From: Isoetes taiwanensis
Lineage: Eukaryota; Streptophyta; Lycopodiopsida; Isoetales; Isoetaceae
Assembly (NCBI GenBank): GCA_021234155.1
Contig: JAJEKV010000547.1
Coordinates: forward strand, 1-64,000
Length of the DNA stretch: 64,000 nt
Reading direction: 5' to 3'
Made by a program: the position numbers and the translations under genes. Every line of letters starts with the position of its first letter. Within the stretch, counting starts at the first letter, position 1. Of this stretch, positions 12,801-25,893 are shown in pieces. The notes beneath the pieces were generated by a model. That model saw nothing but the letters and a program-made list of their open reading frames with translations, was not told the DNA's origin and searched no databases.

Positions 12801-14560
12801 ATCGATATCCTTCTTCTTACGGCAACCTCTTGGCGTTATGCTCCCATGTCTCTACCGGGCATATTATGTCGCGGTGTGGGCACCTTCTAGTCTCTCTCCG
12901 TCATCCCCGGGTGCCGATCTGGTTCGATTACCATATTGTCGGTGTCTCTTAAAGGTCGGGGTTGTTCCGGGGTCTCAGTTGCCTTCTATCCGGTTGCACG
13001 CTCTTCTTGGTCTTCCTCTCGGTCTTGTCGGGGTTGGACCCCAAACCCCTTGCATTGTTAGTTCTTTGCTTCCCCGCTTCCCGTTTCTTTACCCCCTCTC
13101 GTTACGATTCCCTTCCAGCGTTATCAGCTCGCGCCCCCCAAGCAATCGCTCTCCACCCTTTGTTGTATTGTCATGGGGGGTTTGTATTTTCCTTCTCAAT
13201 TGCATTAATTTTGCTACTCACAGTGTCCCACATTTCTGTTCTTGCGATTGGTAGCCTGTTCTCTTACCACTCTTGTGAAGGTAGACTTTGCCATTCGACC
13301 CAGGCTGTATATCCTGCTTGGTTCAGCTCCACGGCTTTGGCTAGCTCCACTGTGCGACCCTTATTGTTTGCATTACTATTAGAACTCCTTACTTTGATTC
13401 CATTCCTCAATCACGGATCCCATCGCCAATATTCTTTCTTTGGTTGCCAAGTCCCTCGATTAATGGGGTTTATGTGTCACCGATCTCCCTCTCCATTGGC
13501 ACGATCGTAGAGCCTTGACAATGGCGGCTCTGTGTTCCTTGAACTTTGTCTCTATCACTTCGCGGTGGCTTCGATATATATCACCGTTAGGTCTCTCAGC
13601 TACCCCAATTAGCCTAACATCATGTTTAATTTTACTCGCTCCTCATATTCCATTATATGTGGCTTTATCCTATCAAATGACTCCCCATGCATCCAACTCA
13701 ATATTTGATTTCTCTAATTCAACCAACCTTTGCGAGGAATCTTTGATTTCTCCTCTTCCCGATCCGTCCATTCTGCATTTTGCATTTCCTCGTTAGTCCT
13801 CTCCACCCCTCTAACCTCCGTCCATACTAGAGATGGCTAGTAAGCCCGAGCCACGCTATCGGCCCTATGGCGGGGGTTATACCCCTCGATCCATAATTTG
13901 CCTCATTCTCCTTTTTGACAATTTTCGACAAATGAGGTATTCTTCATACCCAGCTAAAAGTCATATTTTGTTCTCTCGATGTCAGCGAGTTTTAGTGGTC
14001 GGGTTACCCGGTTGGTGGGTCTAGCCCTCGCTATCTGGTGTATGCGGGGCTTAACCTCTCGTCGTAGCTTGCCTGTCCACCTTTTACTCTGAGGGTTCTT
14101 GTAGCCTTTTTGTCTTGTACTTTCAATGGTCGGTTTACCTTCTGGCGTGTTCCCTTGATATTTTTGTCGTTTTGTCGTCGCACATCGTCCACTCTTCTCC
14201 AATGTTACGTCTTTTAAATGCGTTTTGCTCATTTGTTAGGTCAATATGGCATCGTTTCCTTATCTTTTTGCTTACTGTCACCCCTTTTCCTATGTTTTCC
14301 GACTTGACATATTAAGCCACCCTCGGTTTCTACCGCGGTATGGTCCATCTCACTTTGATTTTTGCCTGCTATCATTTCCCTTCTGTTGTCGAATGTATCC
14401 TGTTATTATCTAGCATACCGACTTATCCTGTATATATCTACTGGTGAAACCGGTCAAAGTGTATCCCACAGGGCTCTTCCTCCTTGTTATCATATGTCAC
14501 CCAAAGTGTCTTGTTGCCTGGTCCTAACCTTAATGTATGAAGATATCCGCAATTCCTCAA
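12800..14560. other. Strand-asymmetric pyrimidine-rich block, probably a decayed mobile element on minus
   Basis: For about 1.7 kb the plus strand is strongly C+T rich, so the minus strand is purine-rich, as often seen for the coding strand of retroelements. Minus-strand translation gives lysine/arginine-rich stretches such as NGDIYRSHREVIETKFKEHR (near 13540-13600) and the frame at 13954-14232, but with many stops. The long plus-strand frames here (12838-13254, 12962-13510) have leucine/serine/proline-rich low-complexity composition expected from the C+T bias and are not credible proteins. No reverse transcriptase or integrase motif was found, so the element class is unknown. Confidence 0.35.
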
Positions 14561-16146
14561 CCAATTGTTCGTTTTCGTTATAGAGTATAATGCTTTAGAT
14601 CAGGTATTTTTCATCAGAAGTAGGCGAATTAAACTATATAATGAAGTTGTTTTACAAGTAACAGCCGCTACTTCAAATTTTCTATTCAAAAATTCTCAAG
14701 ACAAAGATAACAGGGCATATTCATATAACATTAACATTCAGTCATGCTTAAAGCATGGTATTTTCTCAAGAGGCATAGTTTTCTCTTCTGGAAGACTTCA
14801 TCTAATTCATTAAACAATTTAGACTCAGCTGAGGGCTACTACGGGTTACCCATCTTAGCAATTGAGAGGGATCATATATGAAGCATAAGCTAAAAGGATT
14901 GATTCAAAAGAAAAACAAAAGATAAAAACAAAACAGTAGGAAAACAAAAAAAAAAAACAAACCTAAGGTCATATCCTATCTTATCCTATCCACCTCAGAC
15001 CCCTTCCACTTTTCCCTTCTTTCCGTCTTTTCCTTGCTGCTTTATTGCATGGGTTCACTTCTTCTGCTTCTTTTCTGTCGATGGCTCTCCAATATTCTTG
15101 ACTTTTTCCAGATTCCTATGCATAAAAGCCTGGCATACTCATGGCCGAGAAAATCTGCGGACTTACCATAGTCACCGATCATAAGATTATCTTTGGTATT
15201 TGGAAGACTTACGTATTCTTTGCATGCATTTGGAGTCTGTTGAAGCATTGCATCACTCTATCCATATCCTGGCGCCGAACTGTATCGTTCTTGTCTGATA
15301 GAACTCCAAGCACTCCTAGAAGGCCAAGGTTATAACCTGCATCTCTCATCGACTGCGCATGGTGGATGCGATCGCCAAAAGCAGGGGTGGGATGGCCCCA
15401 CAACTTATACATGACCCTAGGCCCTTATACAAGCATATGCATTCCAGGCTCACAAATGCACCGGGGTTCGGATCTTCAAGGTGCGGGTTCCGTAACCGCG
15501 GTAAGATTGCGGGACCCAGAACTTGGGGCTTCTTGGTGACTTCCTATCCCCATCTTCATCGGCCCGATGACCTTCTTCCCTTTATCCATTCTAAATTCGA
15601 AATCTGCTTGAAGGTATTTTTGGTCGGACTCGGAGAATTTAGAAAACTTGGAAAACTTGGGCGAAGACTTCACTATTCACCTTCTCCTTGCTATATCTTT
15701 TAGGGTTTGAAATCTATCTAAATTCCAGCTTCTTTATTATGCCCGTCTGTCTTAATTCTTTGGTCTTGTCTTATCCTGTCCTCCTTATTTTTCATTTATC
15801 GTGTATCAGCCACTTGTCTACTACCTGTTACACTGACACCGTACTATGTCTCCCTTAATTCATAACCATAATTTATTCGTTATTACCTCCCCCCTCCTAG
15901 GTCTAGTGTTTGTGATGATTCTTGTGACCGCGTCGGACCAATTGTAGGTGTTAATTCCTGCATTATGAATTATGATTTATATATTCTCCCGGCCCTTGCT
16001 TGATTTACCACGTCTCCCAATCTTTTAGTAATTCAAATACTTATGTAAATTGATTTTACCTACCAATTTTTAATTAATTAATATTATATTGTAATAACTT
16101 TACTTAAATTAGATTAAATTAAATTAAATACCCCCCTCCCCCATCC

Positions 16147-16177
<31 letters not shown>

Positions 16178-16640
16178 GCCTTGACCCTAACCAAGCGTGC
16201 AACCCTCTTGCAATTCTAGGCTATCCCGTAGCACCTCTACCTCACCAAAGTCTGAGGTGGCATGTCCTGCATCTTTAGATCCTCTCCTTTACAAATCAAT
16301 GGCCAAGGAAATTAGAAAAATGGCTAAAAATGTCATGGAGATGGAGAAGGTCGCGGAATAACTTCCTCTTTCATCGAGCCTCTCTTTTTTATTTTTCGCA
16401 CTCTGGAAATAAGCTAAGGAGATTCAATCCGTTACGGTATAACCCCGCCGTAGAAAGGCGATGGGATCTCGATATCTTTGAAGATATCCGTCACATTTCG
16501 TGAAGGCAAAAAGAAAATTTCCACGCCATGGGGCGTGGATATCGAAGTTGTGTTGATCGATGGAGGCCACCCAGTGATCAAGCAAAAGCTTGGGGCTTGA
16601 ATGTCTTTCGCGGCAATGATCTTGGAGCTTTTTTTTTTGA
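14560..16640. other. Gene-free stretch with long poly(T)
   Basis: No gene is supported. A T homopolymer of about 28 bases sits at about 16149-16176; on the minus strand this is poly(A), which could be the tail of a retroposed sequence lying above it, but no source gene or target-site duplication was recognised. The 114-codon plus frame at 15359-15703 and its minus counterpart lack any recognisable domain. Confidence 0.35.
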
Positions 16641-16732
16641 CAAGTTCGATGATTAGTTATGGAAACATAGGCTGGCGTGTATTACCAAAAAAATCGGGCA
16701 AAGGAGAATGATTTGCCCCGTTTTTATCGTGG

Positions 16733-17092
16733 ATGGGTCAAAATCTATCTCCTCAATCGCGCGAAAATATTCAAGAATGTATTGTTTGGAATGGTAAGAG
16801 CTATGAGTATCTAGCTCACATAAAAGCTTACGAGCGATGTCATTGGAAATATGATTACTTGGCCGGCTTTGTGTTGAGCCATATAATTTTGTGTTCTCAA
16901 AAGGATAGCGAGATTTCAATCTTTGTTGTGGATTTGGAAAAGCTCGATTCGTTTTTTAACAAAAGGCTAGCGCCCCACGTGTTGCATGCACTGCGTGCAC
17001 ATAAAGCTCAAGGAAAGGCTGAGAAAGCACAAAATTTTTTTCTTATGTTTGGGCTATTTCAGGGGAACTTTATACCTCATGTCGGTGGCTAA
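16733..17092 (+). CDS. Unrecognised ORF, 119 codons, probably repeat-derived
   Basis: An uninterrupted plus-strand frame of 119 codons with balanced composition, including the stretch YEYLAHIKAYERCHWKYDYL and a basic segment near the C-terminus (APHVLHALRAHKAQGKAEK). In-frame sense codons extend some distance upstream of the first Met, so the frame may be a fragment of a longer protein. I do not recognise the family. Decayed mobile-element sequence on both sides makes a transposon-encoded protein most likely. No signal peptide or membrane segment is apparent. Confidence 0.25.
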   Translation: MGQNLSPQSRENIQECIVWNGKSYEYLAHIKAYERCHWKYDYLAGFVLSHIILCSQKDSEISIFVVDLEKLDSFFNKRLAPHVLHALRAHKAQGKAEKAQNFFLMFGLFQGNFIPHVGG

Positions 17093-18353
17093 ATTTTGAA
17101 AAGGTTTTGGCATTGGATTTGGTTATGCATTTTCACGAGGGAAGCAATGGACATGATCCTAAATTGTTTGCATTTTTCGATCACGATGGCTTTGATTGTC
17201 GACATAAATTTTGGTAGTAGCTCTTACCATTTCAACCTTCCTTTTCGCATTTACGGCTCTTCAAGGTTTAAAGCTTTGAAATTTATTTTTGTATAGGTAA
17301 GCAAGATTGACTTTTTATTCTGAGGAGGTGTGGTTTATTTTCCTATCATTCTAAACCCTCGATTTTGCATTGTTTTATTATTACTGCGAGGATTTTCAAA
17401 AGATGTTAATTTGATTCCTTGCTTTCAAATTGTAATGCAGGTGCTAGAAGAAAGTGAGAGAGAGAGAAATTTGGTATTTGGTGATAACCATGGAGGGAGG
17501 CGGGGAATAAATTTGACACTATGCTAAGCTATCATGAAGCCACTTTGTACAATAACGACCACGGGGTCCGCAGTTTGCGACCCACGGGGCTAGGTGCATC
17601 GAAGGGGCGAGATTAAGCTATATGAGGGTCGGGAGAAATAGTAATAAAAATCATGGGCGGGATCTATTGCGGGGAGGTCATGCGAGATGTCTTGCCTTTT
17701 CAACTTTTACGTTCATGTATCATTATTCCTTAGCAGAATGGGCGGTTGGCGGTATAGAAAATTGTACTACTCACATAAAATGTTAGGCGATCTTTATGGT
17801 ACCTGCTCTTGATGGAAAAGGAGGACATCCAATATTTGTTTATGGAGAATGGTTACGAACACAATAGCTACAAGTTTAGAAGGCAGGACAAAGGTTTCTA
17901 TTGGGTGTACAACTCAATCTTGATCAGATTATGCACCAAAGAGTCTCCTATTGCCTAGTGAACCCTCTCATACTTCATCCTATCTTTCTTTCATCGCCTT
18001 CACATCACGGAACCATTGCAACTTGCTAATGCTCAATAACTTGTCTTCTTCTTGCTTAACTTTATGCTCTTGTACTTGGATGGATATAATAATGTTTATC
18101 GAGGTTTTTTTGGACTTCATTGTTGGGCATCCTGGCGGGCGACTCAAATTCCAGCTCTCATGGGGGCAAAAGCAAGAATTTGTATAAAAATTTGGTTGGA
18201 TTATTGGTACGCTAAACTATTTTGAAGTGGTTGCTAAATTCATTTGCAACTTTGAATTTCTTTTTGCTCAAGGATCACTATAACAAGGCTGTAACTAATC
18301 CTTCCGGTTTTCACTCCCCATTAGTAAGATTATTGTATGGCTTTAATTAATTA

Positions 18354-18790
18354 ATGGAAAAAACATCTCTTACCTTCAAAAAAGAAAAAATAGAGGGATA
18401 CATTGAAGGCTTGAATGAAGAGATCAGGAAGTTGGTGAGCAATAAGCCCCAGAACAGTGTCGAAGCGAGTCTAAAAGCATTGAGCTTACAGGGGACAGGA
18501 CAAGCGGGAGTGGATGAGGCGGCCAGAAGGGTGAAAGCTATAGCCCAAACGCAGCAAGCCCGGCAGCTGGAGACCTCAGCCACTTAGCAGATTATGGGAA
18601 GCAAGACACGCAAATTTTTTGGCTTAAACAGGATATAAAGCGGGTCAACTTCAAAGAGCAAGGAGGTGGTTCAAACTACTCCAAAGCGGTGAAAAGAGTT
18701 CTTACGATCTATCCCCAAAGAAGCGGGAATGTATTGAAAAGCGGTTATTGCCGGTGCTTCGGCCGAGGGGCATCGGACACATAGCGCCCA
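18354..18790 (+). pseudogene. Retrotransposon gag-like fragment
   Basis: The frame from 18354 encodes KIEGYIEGLNEEIRKLVSNK followed by a segment resembling the end of the plant Ty3/Gypsy gag domain (GL..EI...V....P.S...A...A). After a stop at 18585-18587 the next 200 bases continue with basic sequence and, in mixed frames, a CxC..GRGH-like stretch near 18745-18780 that could be a decayed CCHC zinc knuckle. This is the expected gag order (capsid then nucleocapsid). No LTR was located for it. Fragmentary and non-functional as it stands. Confidence 0.4.
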
Positions 18791-19838
18791 TTGGTGATGA
18801 GCGTGGCGTTAGCGGCGTTGCTACACCAAGCAAATCACGACCAATGATCTTATGCGCATTCTAGAGCCGTTCTTTATCTGAACACATATGCCATTACAAA
18901 CATACTCATTTCTCTCATGTCTTTTGATCCTCCACTATTATCTATCAATTTCTACTAATGCGGTTTGCTTGGCCATACAACCTCTGATTCTTATGGCTTT
19001 TCCACAAGAAGACACACAAAGGTCTCTCTGATATTCTTGGTTTGGAGTTCATTGCTCATGTGACTTTATTCCTTTTTAAAGGCTGCTATTACTATCGTAA
19101 CTTGCTTCTCATTTTCTTTGAAAGATGTTGCTTTGTCCACAAAAGGAGCTTGGTCCCTTTATCTCAATTGAACTTCTTTTTCTTTTTGCCTAGTGTATTT
19201 AAAATATATGTCATCTGAGGGAGGCTTCAAAGGAAACTAATATTATTGGGATTGGAAAATTGGCTGCATCCATATATTCATGATGCCCATAGAATTTTAC
19301 GTAAATCCTCATGCCACATAGATATATTTCTATCTCCTTAAGGTCTACAATCTCACTGGACATTGAAGATGCTCTCCTCCTCCCCTCTTGTTTTTGGGCT
19401 TCTTCCACATCACTTCACTTACTAAACATCTCTCATTTAGGATTTAGTTTTGGCTGCATCCAGAGTTTAGTTTTGGCTACACCCTGGTCTTTTCGACAAA
19501 AAAAATAATCCTCCATTATCCTCCTGATCTCTTTTTCTCCGGCAGTCTAATCTGGTCAGGTTTCTGTACCGATTCATTCTGTTTTTTTATCTTTATACTG
19601 GACTTCATGTTTTATGAAGAAAGGGATTCTCGGCATTGGAATGGAGTGAATTTGTAAGTGAATGCTATTGCTCTGTTAAAATTTTATGATAATCTTCAGC
19701 TTTCATTCATTTCTTTCAATCCTTAAGCTGGTAATTGTCTACATCTCTGAACATTGTTAATGTTGTACATCAGATTAGCTTTATGGAATGTTAAAGCAAA
19801 GCGAAGCTCGAAGTAACTTTTCTTGCGACTCAAGTCAA

Positions 19839-20016
19839 TTTATGCTTTCGGTATAATAGGGTACCTCTGCCTAGGCATCCTCTAAGCTAGTAGCTAGACC
19901 GCGATTATTATATTTTGGCATTTCGAGTTTGCCTTATAATTTGTGCAAATTGATGTTTAGATGTGGTGGCATCAGTTCTAGCTACAAAGGCATGTGCAAT
20001 GCATTCTTTAGTAAAA
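19839..20016 (+). repeat. Diverged direct repeat, copy 1 (about 178 bp)
   Basis: Starts TTTATGCTTTCGGTATAATA and ends CATTCTTTAGTAAAA. A second copy in the same orientation lies at about 20517-20691. The copies share nearly the whole length with scattered substitutions and small indels. Pieces of the same unit recur in between (the GGCATGTGCAATGCATTC block near 20031-20060 and the TTTGGCATTTCGAGTTTGCC block near 20111-20140), suggesting an older, partly rearranged array. Confidence 0.8.
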
Positions 20017-20516
20017 TCAGCGGGTTGCAAAGGCATGTGCAATGCATTCTTTAGTAGAAACTTTGCATGATTAAAAGTTTCATCGATAAAGCGAGGGCAC
20101 AGTGATATAGTTTGGCATTTCGAGTTTGCCTTGTAATTTGTGCTTAAGCATATGGCTATGAGTCTTTCACATTAATTATTGGAATTTGAAGGACCAAATG
20201 TTCCCTTTGCTATGATCTTTGAGCGACACATTGTATATGTATCTCTATTTTACAGTTCTTGATCCCTCCTTCAACTTTGCCATTTCCTTCTTAGGTTTAC
20301 CTCAATCATTTATTATCGACTACGATGTTGCAAATTGATAAAGAGCATATATGTCTTTGCTTATGGAAGTCAGATTCGTTTAGATCATGAATGATATTAG
20401 GCTACGCTATTGGTTTCTTGATTTGTTTTTTCTGACTCAAAGAATATCTAGAAATAAGAGTGCATACTACGTGTGTCTTTTTTGCCAACTATGGCAAAAA
20501 TAAGAACCTCATTCCT

Positions 20517-20691
20517 TTATGCTTTCGGTATAATAGGGTACCTACGCCTAGGCATCCTCTAAACTAGTGGCTAGACCGCGATTATTATAGTTTGGCAGCT
20601 CGAGTTTGCCTTATCATTTTGTGCAAATTGATGTTTTAGATGTGTTGGCATCGGTTCTAGGTGCAAATGTGCAATGCATTCTTTAGTAAAA
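20517..20691 (+). repeat. Diverged direct repeat, copy 2
   Basis: Same-orientation partner of the repeat at 19839-20016, about 678 bp downstream; alignable by eye from TTTATGCTTTCGG to TTCTTTAGTAAAAC. Confidence 0.8.
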
Positions 20692-22156
20692 CCTCGGTAC
20701 GTGGAATTTTACATGGATCTTCTAGTAAGTCATATGTTGTTTTTTCTGCCAAATGGTGGCCTTGTTGACTTCTATTTTTGTTTGCAAAATTTCACAATAT
20801 TAGATCTTAGTATTAGATACATGTAATTTTGTTTCCTTTGGTTGTTTACCTCTTCTTTTGAGATATGGTGATAATGGCCATTTACATCCATGTAAGAGAT
20901 ATTGGGCTCTAGTCCCTTTCCTCTTTACCCTTCTCTCCTTAATGTTGTTTTGGCAAAAGATGCATCATGCACAAAGTGCAAAGTCAACTGATCTGTTGAG
21001 CTTCAGCCATTGAGCATGCCCTCTTCTTGCAAATTTTTATATCGACTTGATTTATAAGGTGTCATAATTGGAGATCGTATTTGTTGTTGCAATGCCCCTA
21101 GAAATGCCTGAGACAAATCCTTCTTTGGCCCTTTTCCAACTACTTTTTAAGCCATTTAGCAGCAAGATTTCCCAAGCACAAATAGTACATGATAGAAAAT
21201 TCTTGGCATCAAAAAAATCAGATCAAGTCCAGCGACAAAGCGCTATATCTCCCTTTTTTTGTAAGTCATGTTGATGTAATTGTGGATGCTCAAGTCTTCC
21301 ACAAGACTAGTATGGAAGAAAGTTTCAAATGGATCTTTGCAATTTGCTGGTAATAAGTCTTGATTATCATTATGGAAGTCCTCGGCGTAATCGGTCCAAT
21401 TTTTTATCTTAAACGATTGAGCCTATCTTTGCTACAAACCCGGTGGTTAGTAAGTTACTATGTTTGCATCTAAGTCCAATGATGGATCACTTAGTTTATA
21501 GTTCATGCAATTAACATGAGGGCTGCCATATAAATAGATAATACGTGCAAAAGGCCTTATCTTTCGGTGAGAAAATACCAACAACTCTAGCTCCTCTGGT
21601 CCATTGTATGGGACCGAGTTGAAAAATGAAAAAGGCGAAGGATGTCCTACAAAGGAAATCACATAAGTGAAGTTGGAGCAGCAAAGTTTATTTTGTGTTC
21701 ATAAAGGGCACACTTGCTTCTACTTGAGCTGAATGGTTCGGTAGTTATCTAGAAAGACACCTTACGACATAGAGTCATTTCGATTGCTTGATTAAGATTT
21801 TGGTGATTTCACACCTAGAGATATATAAAAGTATTATATGCAAAGAAAAAAAACCAAAATGTGAGGAAAGATGCTAAGCGAGAATATGGAAATTCACAAT
21901 TTCAACATTACGAGAGTTCAAAATTCCCCTATCGAGAACACAAACTCTGGTTTTACCTATCGCATGCTATCTTCTTGAAACCATCGCGGTATATGTAAGT
22001 ACTTGTTTTGAAGGCGATTATAAGCCTATTCCATATTCAAGGTGTGGAAGTATAAAATAGCCATGTACTCTTGGTTTTTGTGTGCATGTAATGTTTGAAA
22101 CCACTTATTTATTTACGTGTACCAATTAAAATTTACTTCTATTTTAGTGGAACATT

Positions 22157-22414
22157 TTCATCAAACTTTCTAATCGCCTACCAATTCCTCTCAACCATTA
22201 AACTATTACTAAGTCCTTTTTTGTCATTTTGTTTGCATCATCTTGTTTCCATGAATCTAAACATCTTGATGGGTTCCTTGTAGTCTCATCAAACTTTCTA
22301 ATCACCTACCAATTCCTCTTAACCACTAAACCATTACTAAGTTCTATTTTTTGTCATTTTGTTTGCATCATCTTGTTTCCATGAATCTAAGCATATTGAT
22401 GGGTTCCGCGTAGT
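22157..22414 (+). repeat. Tandem duplication, two ~129-bp units
   Basis: The unit beginning CATCAAACTTTCTAATC and ending GATGGGTTCC(T/G) is present at about 22157-22285 and again at about 22286-22414, with around ten differences. The segment TTTTTGTCATTTTGTTTGCA is identical in both. Immediately downstream, shorter direct repeats (AAAATGGTTAAAATAGA near 22490 and 22563) continue the pattern. Confidence 0.85.
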
Positions 22415-25400
22415 TAAGGCCAAGTGAAATTTTGGGTGCAAGTGAAATTTTGGCCACCTAAATTTCTTGGAAATTGGATATTATCTATGAAAATGGTTAA
22501 AATAGACACTTGTATGTCACCTAAATTTCCAAATACAAATTGTTATCATCTATGAATCCAAAAATGGTTAAAATAGATCTCTATGTTTTGGATGCCAAGT
22601 GGTTCCCTAAATTGGTCATTCTAGATATCTTATTTTAAACGAGCTATTGTGGGACCAATGGTCCATAGTTCCCATGGCCATTCTAGATATGATATTTAAA
22701 CGAGATGGTCCATCACTAGGTAATTAGCATCTCCTAAGCCCCTCAATCCATAGGCTCGCCGGATTCCATGCCAATACACACAATGGTGCCACTCTTGACC
22801 ATAAGAGACGTAGGTCGCAAAGACATGTGCCAAATTGGAGGGCAAACATGCACACAATGCAATACAAACATATAAGCAAAACACACGTCTTGCCATGATT
22901 CATGTCACTGGTATTATGGAAATATCATACCATGAGATTTATGCATTTTTGAACGTCTAAAATAATCCTCACCCAATTTTCGTAGCATATTGTCAGGTTT
23001 ACGTGAAATGGACTGGTCAAATGCTACGTGGCTATCAAACCAAGGTTTGTATAGTAATGCAAAACCGTACACTGCCGGAAGATGGAGTTCGCATTGGCCT
23101 CCTTGTAGGCTACACATGTGGCACCCATGTGGAAAATGTCTAATATTCTTTCTTTCTTAACCATTGCATTCACAAACTGATATAGATATGTAATATTCCT
23201 CTACTTTGCCTATTCCATGCTGAATGACACCAAGTCTTTGAAAGCCTAACAAATTTGACCTTGCAAAACCTAAGCCTAAAAGGCAAATTTGGCCTTGCAA
23301 AAACCTAAGTCTAGTTGAATGATACTAAGCTTAAATACCTAACAACTTTGACCTTGCCAAAGCCTTACCGAGGGATGTCACAAAGTCTTCAACATGTAAA
23401 ACCATTCAAAACACTTTACATTAATTAATCCACCATCTACACAATGTAATGTTTTGTGTGCACTAGTCTTGGCATTGCCAAAAATGCAATATATTCTAAT
23501 CTCTAGTAAGCCTCTTTGCCCTTGTTTGCAAACTTGCTAGCAGGTTCGAGCGGCCAAAAGGCTGGGATGGAAGAGGGACAATTGGGGGTACTTGACGTTG
23601 TACAAGTCACGATTGATCTATCCACATTGAATAGTAGGTTCAAGTGCATGAATCCTATAGATGTCACCTTTTGAATACACAATACCATCATGGTTGCATG
23701 CAATCGCCGTTCGGCTAATCTAAGGCATTCTAGAAATGGATGCAACTTTCTTGTATTGCCCACGGTTCAAAGCTCCCACATCACATCCCATTACTCTATG
23801 ATCTTGCGGTATTTTTTATAGGACCGGTTTCTACATTGTTTGTAGTTTCATGACAATCACAATATGACAAAAGAATTTTGCAATATAATATATCGGCACC
23901 TATGAAGCTTCTATACTTCACATTGGTTTACAACATGACTATAGGCGAATGCCTATCTCTAAATAAAATCTAGAAAACAACTCTCACCTTTTCCTTTCCT
24001 TACAAAGCTTCTGGCGTGCCTTTTTGCTAGTTTAACGGATCTGTAATTTGAAATCACCGGAAGCCGGGGTTTGAGTTCATTTCACCCATATTTTTTTGTG
24101 CATCAGCGAGTTCGATTTACTTTTTGCTTCAATCTCTAATCTTGGAGCACAATGGTGGTACCCTTGTTCGACCTATTACCTTATTTTATTTTCCCATCTT
24201 TGTTTTGAGACATTATGAGATATTCATATTAGGCGATCAAAACCTTCCTCTTCAGAGATCCCGATTCTTGTATTTATATAATCTGGATTTATAATATTCA
24301 TGAATGAATGAATGAGTGTATGAGTGTGTGTACTTACCTGACGTCGCTTTATCCCTGTTGACATTCGCCCAAGTTGACATCGCCCATCGCCCATCGCCCA
24401 TACACCCATAATTCTAATGTTTATTTTGCTGCATTGAGTTATCTTATTTTCGAGTATGTCGGTGTTGCAAAATACCAGTTACATTATTCTGTTTTCCTAC
24501 CCCAAAGTTGATATTACACGTAAAAAGCAACTGGAATAGGTTTCTTCTCTGTCAATATGATCATGTATTTTATGATCTTTGCCATTTTCTTTTTATTTCG
24601 AATTACAAGTTTACGAGGCCCAAGGTCCACCTTTTGAATTAAAGTGAGATGCTTTGGCTTGGTCCGGTAACAATATGTGTAATGTCCCACATACATTTGG
24701 CCATTCTCGGCTATCTAATATTCGAAAAATCTTTGACAAGCAATATGTATATCCTTGTATAATAGGAAGAGTCATGGAGCTCAAATGTTCTTTCCATCTT
24801 TTGATTAGTAATAATTATTTGCTACCATTATTCCCACATATTATTCAACTACAACTCTACTAGCACCAAGAGATTTGTTCATAGTTCTTGTCGTTACTTT
24901 CTTGTTTTATTTCACCTAGCCAAGTTTTCCCTCGTAAAGGAAATTGGATCATTGTGAGTTATAGCAAGAGCATGTACGATATCTCATACCATCATGAAAC
25001 AATCACAAGCAATATGTAGAGCAATATATATGACATTGTATTTTTGAGGTACGAGGATGCCAAATCATAAGGCAAGTCGTCATTTTTTTGGAGTGCTCAA
25101 ACGTTCTTTCTATCTATTGACAGTCACTATTCTTGTCATTACAGGACTGTTGAGGCATCCATTTATATCTCTGATCTTATATCATTCTTTGAATTTTTTC
25201 TGACTCTGGTATTGAAATACCAAGTTAAACACTTTAAAGAGAATGAAAGGAAAAGCTTACAAACGATGATCCTGTAGGTCCAAGGTATTAAGAACTTGAC
25301 ATCGCAATGCATGATTTTATTTCTTAAGACATGTGCATATATTCACCAACTCACTAGTACATATCTCATGATGAATTAATGCAGAGTAAAGGTACATATT

Positions 25401-25893
25401 TAAATTTCCTTGCTCTTTATTGAAATGGCCACGTTCCTTTTTATTTCTCCAAGTGATGATCTTGAAGAGTATTTGATTTTCATATTAAGCTGAATGTCTT
25501 TGACGCCCCCGAGTTTGCCAGCCCAAGCCTCATACCAGCAAAGATCCCCATATGCAATAATTGCTTGCACCTTTGGAAGAATAGTAAGAAGTACCAATGC
25601 TTTTATAAAGTGCTGGAACGGTTTGGTCAAACCATAGGTATGTATGTTTGTATTAGGTTGGACTTTGAAGTCGAGGCGTACTTTTAATATAGCTTTTATT
25701 GGTGGAGGGTGTATTGACGAGGGATGATGATTTTTGGGACGCAAATGCTCATCTAGAATATTGGCTTTATCCTATAGGAAAACAATGGCTACGTTATCGT
25801 TTCACATGATGTTAAAATTAAAAGCAATCAAAATCGTTTTTGTAATCTGTAAATTGATTATAAAAATTGACGGATGTAGATAGTGAATCAAAA

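Larger units (their letters stand above)
18860..25880. other. Gene-free, AT-rich, repeat-bearing stretch
   Basis: No coding gene is supported over about 7 kb. It contains the diverged repeat pair at 19.84 and 20.52 kb and the tandem duplication at 22.16-22.41 kb (listed separately), a CGCCCAT triplicate near 24376-24400, and an ATGA/GTGT simple repeat near 24300-24335. Open frames are all under 115 codons with no recognisable domains. Confidence 0.4.

Noticed and set aside
12962-13510. 182-codon plus-strand ORF
   Set aside because: Leu/Ser/Pro-rich low-complexity translation caused by the C+T-rich strand; no domain.
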